From positions 434,001 to 498,000 of the forward strand of contig NZ_JABBND010000001.1 of NCBI RefSeq assembly GCF_012933465.1: a DNA stretch of 64,000 bases. The letters are read 5' to 3'. Made by a program: the position numbers and the translations under genes. Positions within the stretch are counted from its first letter, which is position 1. Every line of letters starts with the position of its first letter. This DNA comes from Actinomycetospora sp. TBRC 11914 (lineage in GTDB: Bacteria > Actinomycetota > Actinomycetes > Mycobacteriales > Pseudonocardiaceae). The notes beneath the pieces are model-generated. The model had not been told where the DNA came from. It worked only from the letters and a program-made list of their open reading frames with translations, and did no database searches. Of this stretch, positions 36,749-46,536 are shown piece after piece.

Positions 36749-37600
36749 TCAGCCGGGCAGGGTCTCCCCGCCGAGCGGCGCGAGGACCTCGCCGCTGTAG
36801 TACGACGACAGCCGGTCCGCGGCGAAGAAGACGAACGACGGGGCGATCTCGTCCGGGTCGGCGACGCGCCCGATCGGGGCCTGGGCGCCGAACGAGTCGA
36901 CCTTGTCCTCCGGCATCGTCGCCGGGATGAGCGGGGTCCAGACCGGTCCCGGGGCCACGCAGTTCACACGGATGCCGCGCGGGAGCAGGACCTGCGACAG
37001 CGAGTAGGTCAGCGTGTGCACGCCGCCCTTGGCCGCCGACTAGTCGATGAGCGACTTGTTGCCGCGCAGCCCGTTGACCGAGCCGGTGTTGATGATCGAC
37101 GAGCCCTCCCCGAGGTGGCGCAGCGCCTGCTTGGTGATCCAGAACACGCTGTGCAGGTTCACCGTGAGGGTGCGTTCCCACTGCTCGTCGGAGAGGTCCT
37201 CGAGGTCCGAGACCGGCTCCTGGGTGGCGGCGTTGTTGACCAGGAGGTCGAGGCCGCCGAGCTCGTCGGCGGCCCGGTCGACCATGCGCTTGCAGTGGTC
37301 GCGGTCGGCCACGTCGCCGGGCAGCAGCACGCAGCGGCGCCCGCGCTGCTCGACCAGCTTCCGGGTGTGCGTCGCGTCGTCGTCCTCGTCGAGGTAGCTC
37401 AGCGCGACGTCCGCGCCCTCCTCGGCGAACGCGACCGCGACCGCACGCCCGATCCCGGAGTCGCCGCCGGTGATCAGCGCCTTGCGCCCCGCCAGCAGGT
37501 CGCGCCCGACGTAGCCGGCCATCTCGTCGCGCGGTTCCGGGTCCATGCGCCCGGTGCTGCCGGGGTAGGTCTGGGTCTGCGGGGGCGGCTGCTCGGTCAC
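36749..37600 (-). pseudogene. SDR oxidoreductase with an amber stop at the catalytic Tyr codon
   Basis: One frame of 284 codons from ATG 37600, interrupted only by TAG at 37042-37040. Before the stop: a long N-terminus (EQPPPQTQTYPGSTGRMDPE), KALITGGDSGIGRAVAVAFAEEGADV, LLVNNAATQEPVSDLEDLSD and INTGSVNGLRGNKSLID. After the stop, in phase: SAAKGGVHTLTYSLSQVLLP, GIRVNCVAPGPVWTPLIP and YYSGEVLAPLGGETLP. Relatives (YhdF/YghA-like general stress SDRs) read LIDYSATKGA here, so the stop replaces the Tyr of YxxxK: TAC or TAT to TAG. The rest is intact, which suggests a very recent nonsense change, a sequencing error, or readthrough. As written the product is truncated before the active site. Confidence 0.85.
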
Positions 37601-37706
37601 GGGGAACCTCCGGAACGGGGTGCGGGCAGGGCGGGCACGGCGGGCCGGCGGCTACCCGGCGCGCGGTCGCACGGACACGTCCGTCCCGACGACGGCGGGC
37701 GTGGCC

Positions 37707-38567
37707 TCACGCCCGGCGCAGCGTCACCCCGAGCGCGCGGTGGTCGGAGACGGGCAGGTGGCGGACCTCGCCGTCGGACGCCCGGACCTGCCGCCCGAGC
37801 ACGTGGTCGAGCTGGGCGCGGGGCTGCGCGGCCGGGAAGGTCGGCCCGGCGGCGAGCCCGGTCAGCCCGCTCACCCACGCCGCGCGGCGCGGTCCGGTGT
37901 TGAGGTCCCCCGTGAGCACGAGCGGCCCGGGGCCGACCTCGCGGTCGAGCGCGCGCACGAGGCGGCGCAGCTGCACCAGGTTCCAGCCCGGGATGAACGA
38001 GAGGTGGGTGGTGGCGACGGTGACCTCGCCGTCGTCCGTGGCCACCCGCGCCGCCACCGCGACCCGCGGCTCGTCGTGCACCACCGCGGGGTGCAGCGGC
38101 CGGCCGACCAGCAGGGGCATCGGCCGGGGCAGCGGCGGGACGCGGACCGCGCGCCACGAGAGCACCGGCAGCCGCGAGATCAGCGCGACGCCGTACGCCG
38201 GCTCGCGGGGCGACGGGTCGACGAGGGCCTCGATCCGCTCGGGCGCGGTGGCGGGCAGGGCGGCGGTGGCGTCGGCCGCGGCGTCGCCCGGCCCGCCGGC
38301 CCGGTCCTCGTCCGGCGCCGCCGACCACGCGCCGGGCGGCCCGACCAGCGCGGCCGCGAACCGGTGGTCGTCGGCCCCCATCGCCTCGGCCGCGATCCCG
38401 GCGAGGTCGGCTCCCCCCGAGCGCTCCTGCCCGCGGTCGACCTCCTGCAGGGCGAGGACGTCCGCGTCGAGCGCGCGGACGGCGGCGGCGAACCGGCCGG
38501 GGTCGACCCGGCCGTCGTCGGGGGAGCAGCCGTGCAGCACGTTCCAGGTCACGAGGCGCACGCCCAC
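37707..38567 (-). CDS. endonuclease/exonuclease/phosphatase (EEP) fold protein
   Basis: 286 residues from GTG 38567, with GGGGAA about 7 nt upstream; an upstream ATG at 38612 is possible. EEP motifs are all present: VTWNVLHG, LALQEVDRG, TTHLSFIPGWN, LVLTGDLNT and VSDHRALGV at the C-terminus. Such Mg2+-dependent enzymes cleave phosphodiesters (nucleases, sphingomyelinase-like or inositol phosphatases). No signal peptide. Divergent from the nucleotidyltransferase gene at 38605, with only 37 bp between starts. Confidence 0.88.
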   Translation of the reverse strand: MGVRLVTWNVLHGCSPDDGRVDPGRFAAAVRALDADVLALQEVDRGQERSGGADLAGIAAEAMGADDHRFAAALVGPPGAWSAAPDEDRAGGPGDAAADATAALPATAPERIEALVDPSPREPAYGVALISRLPVLSWRAVRVPPLPRPMPLLVGRPLHPAVVHDEPRVAVAARVATDDGEVTVATTHLSFIPGWNLVQLRRLVRALDREVGPGPLVLTGDLNTGPRRAAWVSGLTGLAAGPTFPAAQPRAQLDHVLGRQVRASDGEVRHLPVSDHRALGVTLRRA

Positions 38568-38604
38568 CGGGTTCCCCGAATGCGACGTCGGGTACCGGTC
38601 AGCG

Positions 38605-39186
38605 GTGATCAACGCACGGGCGGGTCAGCAGGAAGCGCTGAAGCGGGTCGCGGTCGCCCTGCAGGAGGGCGGCGTGTCGTTCGCCCTCGCCGGGGGGTAC
38701 GCCGCATGGGCCTACGGCGCCCCGGAGCCCGAGCACGACGTCGACGTCGTCGTCGCCGAGGACGAAGCCGCGAGGGCCGCCGAGGTGCTCACGGCGGCCG
38801 GGCTCGATGTCCAGCACCCGCCCGAGGACTGGCTGTTCAAGGTCTACACCGACGGCGCCATGGTCGACGTGCTGCACCGGGTCTGCGGACACTCCGTCGG
38901 CCCGGAGATGCTGGGCCGGGCGCAGCGCAAGGAGGTCCTCTCGGTCTGGATGCCGGTCAGCGACATCACCGACGTCCTCGTCGGCAAGCTCTGCGCGCTC
39001 AACGAGCAGCGCGCCGACCTCAACACCGTGCTCCCGGCGGCCCGGGCCGTGCGCGAGCAGGTCGACTGGGAGCGCGTCGCCGACGAGATCGCCGGCAACG
39101 ACCTGGCGGTGGCCTGTCTCTACCTGCTGCGCCGGCTCGGGGTGGTGCCGGAGGGCCCCGTCGTCGAACGGACCCTCCGGCTGTGA
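38605..39186 (+). CDS. nucleotidyltransferase-fold protein
   Basis: 193 residues from GTG 38605. The motif ALAGGYAAWAYGAPEPEHDV then DVVVAE has the GG...(DxD) signature of the AbiEii/MNT-like nucleotidyltransferase fold; HDVDVVV gives two metal-binding Asp residues. The C-terminal helical part contains LVGKLCALNEQRADLNTVLPA. Proteins of this type include antibiotic adenylyltransferases and antitoxin or toxin members of AbiE/MNT systems. No toxin or HEPN partner lies next to it. Its stop abuts the convergent ADH gene (stops 0 nt apart). Confidence 0.7.
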   Translation: MINARAGQQEALKRVAVALQEGGVSFALAGGYAAWAYGAPEPEHDVDVVVAEDEAARAAEVLTAAGLDVQHPPEDWLFKVYTDGAMVDVLHRVCGHSVGPEMLGRAQRKEVLSVWMPVSDITDVLVGKLCALNEQRADLNTVLPAARAVREQVDWERVADEIAGNDLAVACLYLLRRLGVVPEGPVVERTLRL

Positions 39187-40368
39187 TTAGGGCTTGAGGA
39201 CGACCTTGATCGCGCCGTCGGCCTTGCGCTGGAAGATGTCGTAGCCGTGCGCGGCCTCCTCCAGCGGCAGCGAGTGCGTCTCGAGGTCCATGACGCCGAG
39301 CGGGTCGGACTCGTCCTGCACCAGCGGCAGCAGGTCCGGGATCCAGCGCTTGACGTGGGCCTGCCCCATGGCGAGACGGATCCCCTTGTCGAACATCTTC
39401 AGCATCGGCAGCGGGTCGGCCTGCCCGCCGTAGACCCCGGAGAGCGAGACGACGCCGCCACGGCGCACGGCGTCCACGCACCCGATGAGGGCCGCGGTGC
39501 GGTCGACACCGGCGACCGACATCAGCGGCGCCGAGATCGCGTCCGGCAGCTTGTTGACGAGCTTCTGCGCGACCTGCGGGATCGGCGAGCCGTGCGCCTC
39601 CATCCCGACGGCGTCGATGGCCGAGTCGGTGCCGCGGCCGTCGGTCATGTCCCGCACGGCCGTGGTGACGTCCTGCACGCGGTTCGAGTCGATGACCTCG
39701 ATGCCGTGCCGGCGGGCCATGGCGAGCCGCTCGGGCACCGAGTCGACCGCGATGGCGCGGTGGCCGAGGTGGCGGGCGATCCGCGCCGACATCTGGCCGA
39801 TCGGGCCGAGCCCGAAGACCACGACGCTGCCGCCCTTGGGGATGTCGGCGAACGCGACGGCCTGCCAGGCGGTCGGGAGCACGTCGGACAGGTAGAGGTA
39901 GCGCTCGTCCGGCCCGGTCTCGGGGACCTTGATGGGCCCGAACTGCGCCTGCGGCACGCGCAGGTACTCGGCCTGACCGCCCGGTACCTGCCCGTAGAGC
40001 TTCGTGTAGCCGAACAGCGAGGCGCCCATGCCCTGGTCACGGTTCTGCGTGGTCTCGCACTGGGCGTTGAGCCCGCGCTCGCACATCCAGCAGTGACCGC
40101 AGGAGATGTTGAACGGGACGACGACGCGGTCGCCCACCTCCAGCTCGCCGGTCTCCGAGCCGACCTCCTCGACGACCCCCATCGGCTCGTGCCCGAGGAT
40201 GTCGCCCCGGTCGAGGAACGGCCCGAGCACCTCGTAGAGGTGCAGGTCGGACCCGCAGATCGCGGTGCTGGTGATGCGCACGATCGCGTCGGTCGGAGCC
40301 TGGATCTTCGGGTCGGGGACCTCCTGGACCCGGACGTCGCTCTGTCCCTGCCACGTGAGTGCCTTCAT
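39187..40368 (-). CDS. zinc-dependent alcohol / formaldehyde dehydrogenase-like
   Basis: 393 residues from ATG 40368. Medium-chain zinc dehydrogenase: catalytic zinc ligands in STAICGSDLHLYEVLGPFLDRG and LGHEPMGVVEEVG; structural zinc site with Cys in CGHCWMCERGLNAQC; NAD-binding GLGPIGQMSARIARHLG near residue 190. The insertion KLYGQVPGGQAEYLRVP and length of about 390 fit the glutathione-independent formaldehyde dehydrogenase (FdhA/PFDH) group. It may oxidise formaldehyde or small alcohols with NAD+. The next gene downstream along the region (40443-41462, upstream in transcription) encodes an NAD-dependent formate dehydrogenase, so formaldehyde to formate to CO2 could run from one locus. 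Confidence 0.85.
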   Translation of the reverse strand: MKALTWQGQSDVRVQEVPDPKIQAPTDAIVRITSTAICGSDLHLYEVLGPFLDRGDILGHEPMGVVEEVGSETGELEVGDRVVVPFNISCGHCWMCERGLNAQCETTQNRDQGMGASLFGYTKLYGQVPGGQAEYLRVPQAQFGPIKVPETGPDERYLYLSDVLPTAWQAVAFADIPKGGSVVVFGLGPIGQMSARIARHLGHRAIAVDSVPERLAMARRHGIEVIDSNRVQDVTTAVRDMTDGRGTDSAIDAVGMEAHGSPIPQVAQKLVNKLPDAISAPLMSVAGVDRTAALIGCVDAVRRGGVVSLSGVYGGQADPLPMLKMFDKGIRLAMGQAHVKRWIPDLLPLVQDESDPLGVMDLETHSLPLEEAAHGYDIFQRKADGAIKVVLKP

Positions 40369-40380
40369 GTGTTCCTTACC

Positions 40381-40422
40381 GTCGGTGGGGGTCTGTCGGT
40401 GGGGGTCTGTCGGTGGGGGTCT
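40381..40422 (+). repeat. 14-bp tandem repeat, three copies
   Basis: GTCGGTGGGGGTCT occurs three times in exact succession (40381, 40395, 40409), followed by a partial GTCGGCGG. It lies 12 bp upstream of the ADH ATG on its coding-strand side (C-rich on that strand), inside the FDH-ADH intergenic gap. Three runs of five G with 9-nt spacing could form a G-quadruplex on the plus strand. Copy number could vary by slippage and alter ADH translation. Confidence 0.8.
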
Positions 40423-40442
40423 GTCGGCGGTCCCGGCCCGGC

Positions 40443-41462
40443 TCAGGCCGAGGGGTCGACCACGACGAAGTCGTCGGGCATCGGCGTGCCGTCGAAGTGG
40501 GCGGCGAGCATCTCGTGCACGCCCTCGGCGATCCGGTCCTGCGCCTCGAGGGTCATGCCCGAGCAGTGGATCGTCATGGCCTCGGAGCCCTCGGGCAGCG
40601 AGCGCCACGGGTGGTCGGCCGGGGCCGGCTGCGGGTACCAGGTGTCGCCCGCGTAGCCGGCGAGGTGGCCGGACTCGAGCGCCTCGACCAGCGCGTCCCG
40701 GTCGACGATCGCGCCGCGCGCGGTGTTGACCAGCCACGCGCCCTGCTTCATGGCCTTCAGCCGCTCCGGGCCGAAGAGCGCCTGGCTGCCCTCCATGAGC
40801 GGCAGCGCGAGGCAGACGACGTCGGACTCGGCCACGAGGGTGTCGAGCCGGGCGTACCGCACTCCGAGCGAGGCCTCCTCGCCCGCGGTGCGCCGGTGGT
40901 TGGCGTAGTAGAGCATCCGCACGTCGAAGCCCCTGAGGCGCAGCGCGGTACGCGCCCCGATGGCGCCGAGCCCGACGATGCCCACGGTCTTGCCCTCGAG
41001 GTCGTGCGAGTGCGCGGCGATCTTCGCGACGTCCCAGCCCCCCTCGCGGGCTTCGGTGTGCGCGGGGACGAAGTTGCGGACCAGCGCGAGGATCTGCAGC
41101 ACGTTGTGCTCGGCGACGCTGACGACGTTGCTGCCGGTCACCTCGGCGACGGTGACGCCGCGCGCCTTCGCGGCCTCGGGATCGGTGTGGTCCGAGCCGA
41201 TCCCGGCGGTGAGGACCAGCCGCAGGTTCTCCGCCTTCTTCAGCCGGTCCTCGTCGAGGTAGACCGGCCAGAACGGCGTCGTGATCAGGACCTCGGCGTC
41301 GGTGAGCTCGCGGTCGAGCTCGTCACCGGTGTCGGAGGTCGTGACGAGCGTGTGGCCCTGCGACTCGATCCACGGGCGCAGTCCCAGCGCGTTGTCCGCG
41401 CTGGCGGGCACGTCGGCGTCAGCGGTGTCGGAGGGCGGGTAGGACACGTAGACGACCTTCAT
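40443..41462 (-). CDS. NAD-dependent formate dehydrogenase (D-2-hydroxyacid dehydrogenase family)
   Basis: 339 residues from ATG 41462. Formate-dehydrogenase rather than general D-2-hydroxyacid dehydrogenase signatures: LVLTAGIGSDHTDPEAAKAR, VTVAEVTGSNVVSVAEHNVL (the substrate Asn), VRNFVPAHTEAREGGWDVAKI, NTARGAIVDRDALVEALESG (Arg), GDTWYPQPAPADHPWR (Gln-Pro motif) and MTIHCSGMTLEAQDRIAEG (His). The Rossmann motif is GIVGLGAIG. It catalyses formate + NAD+ to CO2 + NADH without metal. Microbial FDHs of the Pseudomonas sp. 101 type are near 400 residues; this one is shorter at the N-terminus. It is transcribed just before the formaldehyde-dehydrogenase-like ADH. A hydroxyacid dehydrogenase cannot be fully excluded without assay. 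Confidence 0.82.
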   Translation of the reverse strand: MKVVYVSYPPSDTADADVPASADNALGLRPWIESQGHTLVTTSDTGDELDRELTDAEVLITTPFWPVYLDEDRLKKAENLRLVLTAGIGSDHTDPEAAKARGVTVAEVTGSNVVSVAEHNVLQILALVRNFVPAHTEAREGGWDVAKIAAHSHDLEGKTVGIVGLGAIGARTALRLRGFDVRMLYYANHRRTAGEEASLGVRYARLDTLVAESDVVCLALPLMEGSQALFGPERLKAMKQGAWLVNTARGAIVDRDALVEALESGHLAGYAGDTWYPQPAPADHPWRSLPEGSEAMTIHCSGMTLEAQDRIAEGVHEMLAAHFDGTPMPDDFVVVDPSA

Positions 41463-41470
41463 GGGCGCGG

Positions 41471-42727
41471 CTACCCGTGTCCGGTCGCGCGCGACACGTC
41501 GTCCGGGCCGTCGGGGGCGCCCCCGTCCGCGCCGCCCTCGTCCGCCTGGCTGTTGGGCTCGTCGTCGTCGATCAGCGCCCGCCGCTGCTGCTCGCGGGTG
41601 CTGTACGCGGCCTGGCGCACCGCGTCGGCGCTGGTGAGCTTGGAGCCCAGGGCCCCGGCGACGATGCCCATCGCCCCGGCGAGCACCCCCAGGCGCAGGT
41701 AGGCGACGGCGGCCGTGGCCCCGTCGGTGCCGCCCGGGAGCAGGTGCAGGGGGATGACGACGGCCGCGGCGGCCGTCGTCAGGACGATCAGCAGCACCGC
41801 CATGCACGCGACGCCGAGCCCGATGGTCGCGGCGGTGGCGGCGTTGAACAGCGTCGCCTCCTCCCGGTGCTCGCGCGCCGCGGGCCGCTCCCAGAGCCCG
41901 TTGTCGACGATCAGCCACACCGCCATCGCGACGACGGCGAGGACGGCGACGACGCCGAGGCGCACCGGGGAGAGCGCGGCCGAGAGGTCCCAGATGTTGG
42001 AGTAGAAGACCCCGAAGGCGGCACCGGCGGCGGCCGCGGTGAGCGCCGGGGAGAGCGAGGGCACCAGCCGCCACGGCCGGTTCGCCCGCACCAGCCCGCC
42101 GAGCAGCCGGATCGTGCCGCGCGTGCCCTGCAGCGCGAGGTGGGCGTCGATGCCCTCGTCGGCCGAGGCGATGCGCGCGACCGGCGGCGAGAGCGGATGG
42201 GACCACCGGCGCGGCGCCGGGACCGGTGCGGTGCCGCGGTGGGCCAGGAGGCCGTCGGCGACGAGGTCGACGACCGCCCGCCGGAGCCGGCGACGCAGCG
42301 ACACCGCCCCGAGCGCCGGCAGCGAGACCAGCCCGACGCCCTCGTCGGAGCCGTAGTCGGAGACGAGCGGCTGGGCCCCTGCGCGGCGGGGCAGGTCGGT
42401 GACCAGGACGACGACGTCCCAGCCGTGGCGGCGGCGCAGCGCGCCGCCGTGGCGCAGCATCGGCAGCAGGCCCTCGGAGTCGAGGCCCACCGGGCCGCGG
42501 GCGGTCTCGACCTGCCAGCGGTAGCCGGAGATGGCGCCGTCGAGCGCGGCGGGGAGCTCGGTGGCGACGCGGGCGACGAGGTCGCTCGCGAGGCCCGGGT
42601 CGGCGAGCAGCCCGACGACGAGGTCGCGGGGGCCGTCCGCGGTGTCGGGCCTGGGCGTGGGGTCTGGGTCGGGGTCGGGGTCGGTGGGGAGGTGGGTCGG
42701 GGACGCCGGGGGGTCGACGGTGGTCAT
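41471..42727 (-). CDS. membrane protein, hypothetical
   Basis: 418 residues from ATG 42727. The acidic, Pro/Asp-rich N-terminus ([19 protein letters not shown]) is followed by a soluble domain of about 190 residues ([41 protein letters not shown]) and then four or five hydrophobic helices, among them [40 protein letters not shown] and [20 protein letters not shown]. The C-terminus is acidic and cytoplasmic. Similar proteins occur as unnamed integral membrane proteins in actinobacteria. The stop is 8 nt from the FDH start in the same direction, so co-transcription with the FDH and ADH genes is likely. Function unknown. Confidence 0.7.
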   Translation of the reverse strand: MTTVDPPASPTHLPTDPDPDPDPTPRPDTADGPRDLVVGLLADPGLASDLVARVATELPAALDGAISGYRWQVETARGPVGLDSEGLLPMLRHGGALRRRHGWDVVVLVTDLPRRAGAQPLVSDYGSDEGVGLVSLPALGAVSLRRRLRRAVVDLVADGLLAHRGTAPVPAPRRWSHPLSPPVARIASADEGIDAHLALQGTRGTIRLLGGLVRANRPWRLVPSLSPALTAAAAGAAFGVFYSNIWDLSAALSPVRLGVVAVLAVVAMAVWLIVDNGLWERPAAREHREEATLFNAATAATIGLGVACMAVLLIVLTTAAAAVVIPLHLLPGGTDGATAAVAYLRLGVLAGAMGIVAGALGSKLTSADAVRQAAYSTREQQRRALIDDDEPNSQADEGGADGGAPDGPDDVSRATGHG

Positions 42728-43103
42728 GCGTGGTGCTCCTGCGGGACGCGGACGATCCACGCGTACGACGCCAGCTGCCCAGGGGGCGACCGGCCGCGGG
42801 GCGGCCGGTGCGGTGGGGAGGACGTGCGGCGCGGGATCGTGGTGCTGTTTCGGGGATGGCCCGCGTCGTTCTCCACGGGCGGACGGCGCTCGCGCCGCCC
42901 ACGGTGGGCCGGTCATCCGGGACGGATGCCGACGCGGACGGGGCGTGCCCGCCGGCGCGCGGATTCACACGTCGGCCTGGGGAGCGCGCGTGCCCCCGCC
43001 CGCCGCCGCAAGATCACCAGCACACCAGGCAGGCCCAGCACGCCTCAGTCCTGCGCCACGTGCCCCTCGCGGGCCCGCGCGACCCGCACGAGCAGCCGCG
43101 TGA
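42728..43103. other. intergenic region without supported gene
   Basis: 376 bp between the membrane protein start (42727, minus) and the otsA stop (43104, minus). Frames on both strands are Arg/Pro/Ala-rich, lack ribosome sites, and look like shadows of high GC. It should contain the promoter of the membrane-protein/FDH/ADH transcription unit, but no convincing -10/-35 pair or operator was recognised. Confidence 0.4.
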
Positions 43104-44540
<1,437 letters not shown>

Positions 44541-44649
44541 GCCCGGGCGCTACCCGGACCGGGGGCGCGGGGACACGTGCCACCGGGCGCGGTTCGCCGT
44601 GGGCGACCGGCGGTACCCGGTGATCACACCCGACGAGAGGAGCACCACC

Positions 44650-44934
44650 GTGGCGCTCTCCGACGCGCTCTCGCGTCTGTCACGCAAGGTGCGCGGCGAG
44701 GACGGCCCGCTGGGGCAGCCCGACGTCGCGCAGGGCTCGGAGTCCGACGTGGGCGAGGACCCCGCCGTGGCGAGCAGCCGCCCCGGCGGCGGCGGGCACG
44801 ACGACCACCCGGGCGACTCGGGCTCCGTGACCGGCACGGGCAGCACCGACGTCTTCGTCGGCCGCGCCGCGGGACTCGACGAGGGCTACGCCGGGGAGAC
44901 CGGGGCGGAGGCTCGCCGCGAGGCCCAGGAGTGA
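44650..44934 (+). CDS. hypothetical small acidic protein
   Basis: 94 residues from GTG 44650, with GAGAGGAG upstream. It starts VALSDALSRLSRKVRGEDGP and continues with Gly/Asp/Ser-rich disordered sequence (GGGGHDDHPGDSGSVTGTGS) to a C-terminal AGLDEGYAGETGAEARREAQE. No membrane segment or known domain. Divergent from otsA; about 110 bp between the starts. Similar short disordered proteins in actinobacteria are sometimes stress-induced, but that is not shown here. Confidence 0.55.
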   Translation: MALSDALSRLSRKVRGEDGPLGQPDVAQGSESDVGEDPAVASSRPGGGGHDDHPGDSGSVTGTGSTDVFVGRAAGLDEGYAGETGAEARREAQE

Positions 44935-45084
44935 GCCCCCAGGAGTGAGCCTGCGGCAGCGAGCCCTGGCCGTGGGCCCGGGGCGCGCTCCCCGGGCCCG
45001 CGTGGGCCGCGGACCGGCTGCGCGCCACCTGACGTGCGACGATGACCGTCACGGCGCTCGGACCGGAACGAGCGGAGGGACGCC

Positions 45085-45579
45085 ATGCCCGTCGTACGAC
45101 TCGTCGCCGTGGCCCGCCGCGCCCTCTTCGACGAGCCCTGTGCGGTGCTCTCCGACGACCGGGACCTCCCCACCCTGATGTCCGTGCCCCTCGCGCCGGG
45201 GGACGGTCCCGGCCTCGCACGGGTCCTGTCGCCCTGGCTGGGCGCGCCCGTCGGCCACCGGGAGGTCACCATCTCCCTGGTCGCCGGGTTCGACGGGAGT
45301 CTGCACGCGGAGGTCACCCCGCTCGGGTCCGACGGGGGGCCGACGACCGTCGACGCCGCACCGACGGTGTCCGTGGTCGACGCCCTGACGCTCTCGCACC
45401 GCACGCGCGTGCCGATCCGGGTCGCGGCCGGCCTGCTCGAGGTGCACCGGGTCGAGCCGTGCGACATCGACCGGGTCGTCCCCATCGCCGACCGGCCGCC
45501 GCTGATGCCCACCGCGGAGCAGCACGAGCGCCTCGCGCGCGCCTTCGCCGAGCTCGCGGATCCCGACCCGGAGCGGTGA
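45085..45579 (+). CDS. hypothetical protein
   Basis: 164 residues from ATG 45085 (GAGCGGAGGGACGCC upstream). It starts MPVVRLVAVARRALFDEPCA and has an alternating strand pattern (REVTISLVAGFDGSLHAEVTPL, PIRVAAGLLEVHRVEPCDID) ending EQHERLARAFAELADPDPER. The composition suits a soluble alpha/beta protein of about 17 kDa. It shows weak resemblance in shape to bifunctional-nuclease (DUF151) proteins, without enough motif support to call it one. Unknown function. Confidence 0.6.
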   Translation: MPVVRLVAVARRALFDEPCAVLSDDRDLPTLMSVPLAPGDGPGLARVLSPWLGAPVGHREVTISLVAGFDGSLHAEVTPLGSDGGPTTVDAAPTVSVVDALTLSHRTRVPIRVAAGLLEVHRVEPCDIDRVVPIADRPPLMPTAEQHERLARAFAELADPDPER

Positions 45580-45695
45580 CGGGCCACGGGGTGGTTCGTC
45601 CCGGCCGGTCGAGGACGGTGGCCTAGAATGTCCGGGTCCCGTTTCACCAGCGAGGCGGACGTCCCGAGAAGACCCATGGATCCCGGGGGCGGCCG

Positions 45696-46502
45696 ATGGC
45701 AGGTGAGGACGTGGAGCGTCACGCCGAGGTGCTCGCACGGAGCGCCGCCGACATGACCGGCGTGCTGAGCGTCGATGCCGACGTCCTCGAGCGGACGTCG
45801 CGTTCCATCGTCCGCGCGGCGGCCTGCGTGGCCGACGTCGACCACGTGGGGTTCGCCCTCGCCCTCCGCGGGCAGTTCGTCGCGCAGCCCACCACCGACC
45901 CCGTCGTCGAGGAGCTCGACGGCCTCCAGGCGTCGTCGGGCGCCGGGCCCGGGGTCGAGGTCGTGAGGGGGAGCGGCACCCTCGACGTGCCGGACCTCGC
46001 CGCCGTCCCCCGCTACGCGGGCCTGGCCGAGGCCGCGGCCCGCCACGGTGTCCGCGGCGTGCTCGCGGTGGCCCTCACGGCGCACGACGGGGTCCTGGGC
46101 GTGCTGACGCTCTACACCCGGTCGACGATCGGCGCCGCGGGCCGCGCGCTGGCCGACGCCCTCGCCCCGCAGGCGACCGTCGCCCTGTTCGGGGCGCAGC
46201 GCATCGCGGGCCTCGCGCGGGCGGTGACGTCCCGCGACGTGATCGGGCAGGCCAAGGGCGTCCTCATGCATCGCGACGGGGTCGACGACGAGACCGCCTT
46301 CGGGATGCTCGTCGAGGCCTCGCAGACCACGAACATCAAGCTCGTCGACGTGGCCGCCTGGCTCGTCGCCCAGGCCACCACCGGCACCGCCCCCGACACC
46401 GACACCGCCACCACCGACGGCGCTCCCCCACTGCCGGCCCCCGACCGCGTCCGGCCCACCCAGGCCCGACAGGGCACGGGCCGGGGCGGCACGCGCCGCT
46501 GA
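45696..46502 (+). CDS. GAF-ANTAR domain transcription antitermination regulator
   Basis: 268 residues from ATG 45696. N-terminal GAF domain at about residues 25-160 (ERTSRSIVRAAACVADVDHV, GVRGVLAVALTAHDGVLGVLTLYTR), then an ANTAR domain at about 165-225 (LARAVTSRDVIGQAKGVLMHRDGVDDETAFGMLVEAS, NIKLVDVAAWLV). ANTAR domains bind paired RNA hairpins and prevent premature termination. The last 40 residues are disordered. The target is unknown. It converges with the selenocysteine formate dehydrogenase gene, with a bidirectional hairpin between. Confidence 0.9.
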   Translation: MAGEDVERHAEVLARSAADMTGVLSVDADVLERTSRSIVRAAACVADVDHVGFALALRGQFVAQPTTDPVVEELDGLQASSGAGPGVEVVRGSGTLDVPDLAAVPRYAGLAEAAARHGVRGVLAVALTAHDGVLGVLTLYTRSTIGAAGRALADALAPQATVALFGAQRIAGLARAVTSRDVIGQAKGVLMHRDGVDDETAFGMLVEASQTTNIKLVDVAAWLVAQATTGTAPDTDTATTDGAPPLPAPDRVRPTQARQGTGRGGTRR

Positions 46503-46527
46503 CGGGCTCCCCCCGGCGCCCGTCAGC
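46498..46527. terminator. bidirectional stem-loop terminator
   Basis: GCTGACGGGC (46498-46507) pairs perfectly with GCCCGTCAGC (46518-46527), 10-nt loop. It sits at the stop of the ANTAR regulator, just before the stop of the convergent formate dehydrogenase gene. No U-tract, as is usual in high-GC actinobacteria. Confidence 0.7.
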
Positions 46528-46536
46528 GGCGGTCCG

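Noticed and set aside
37040-37042. TAG as pyrrolysine codon
   Set aside because: No pyl genes known in this lineage or visible here; homologues have Tyr, so a TAC-to-TAG change or sequencing error is simpler.
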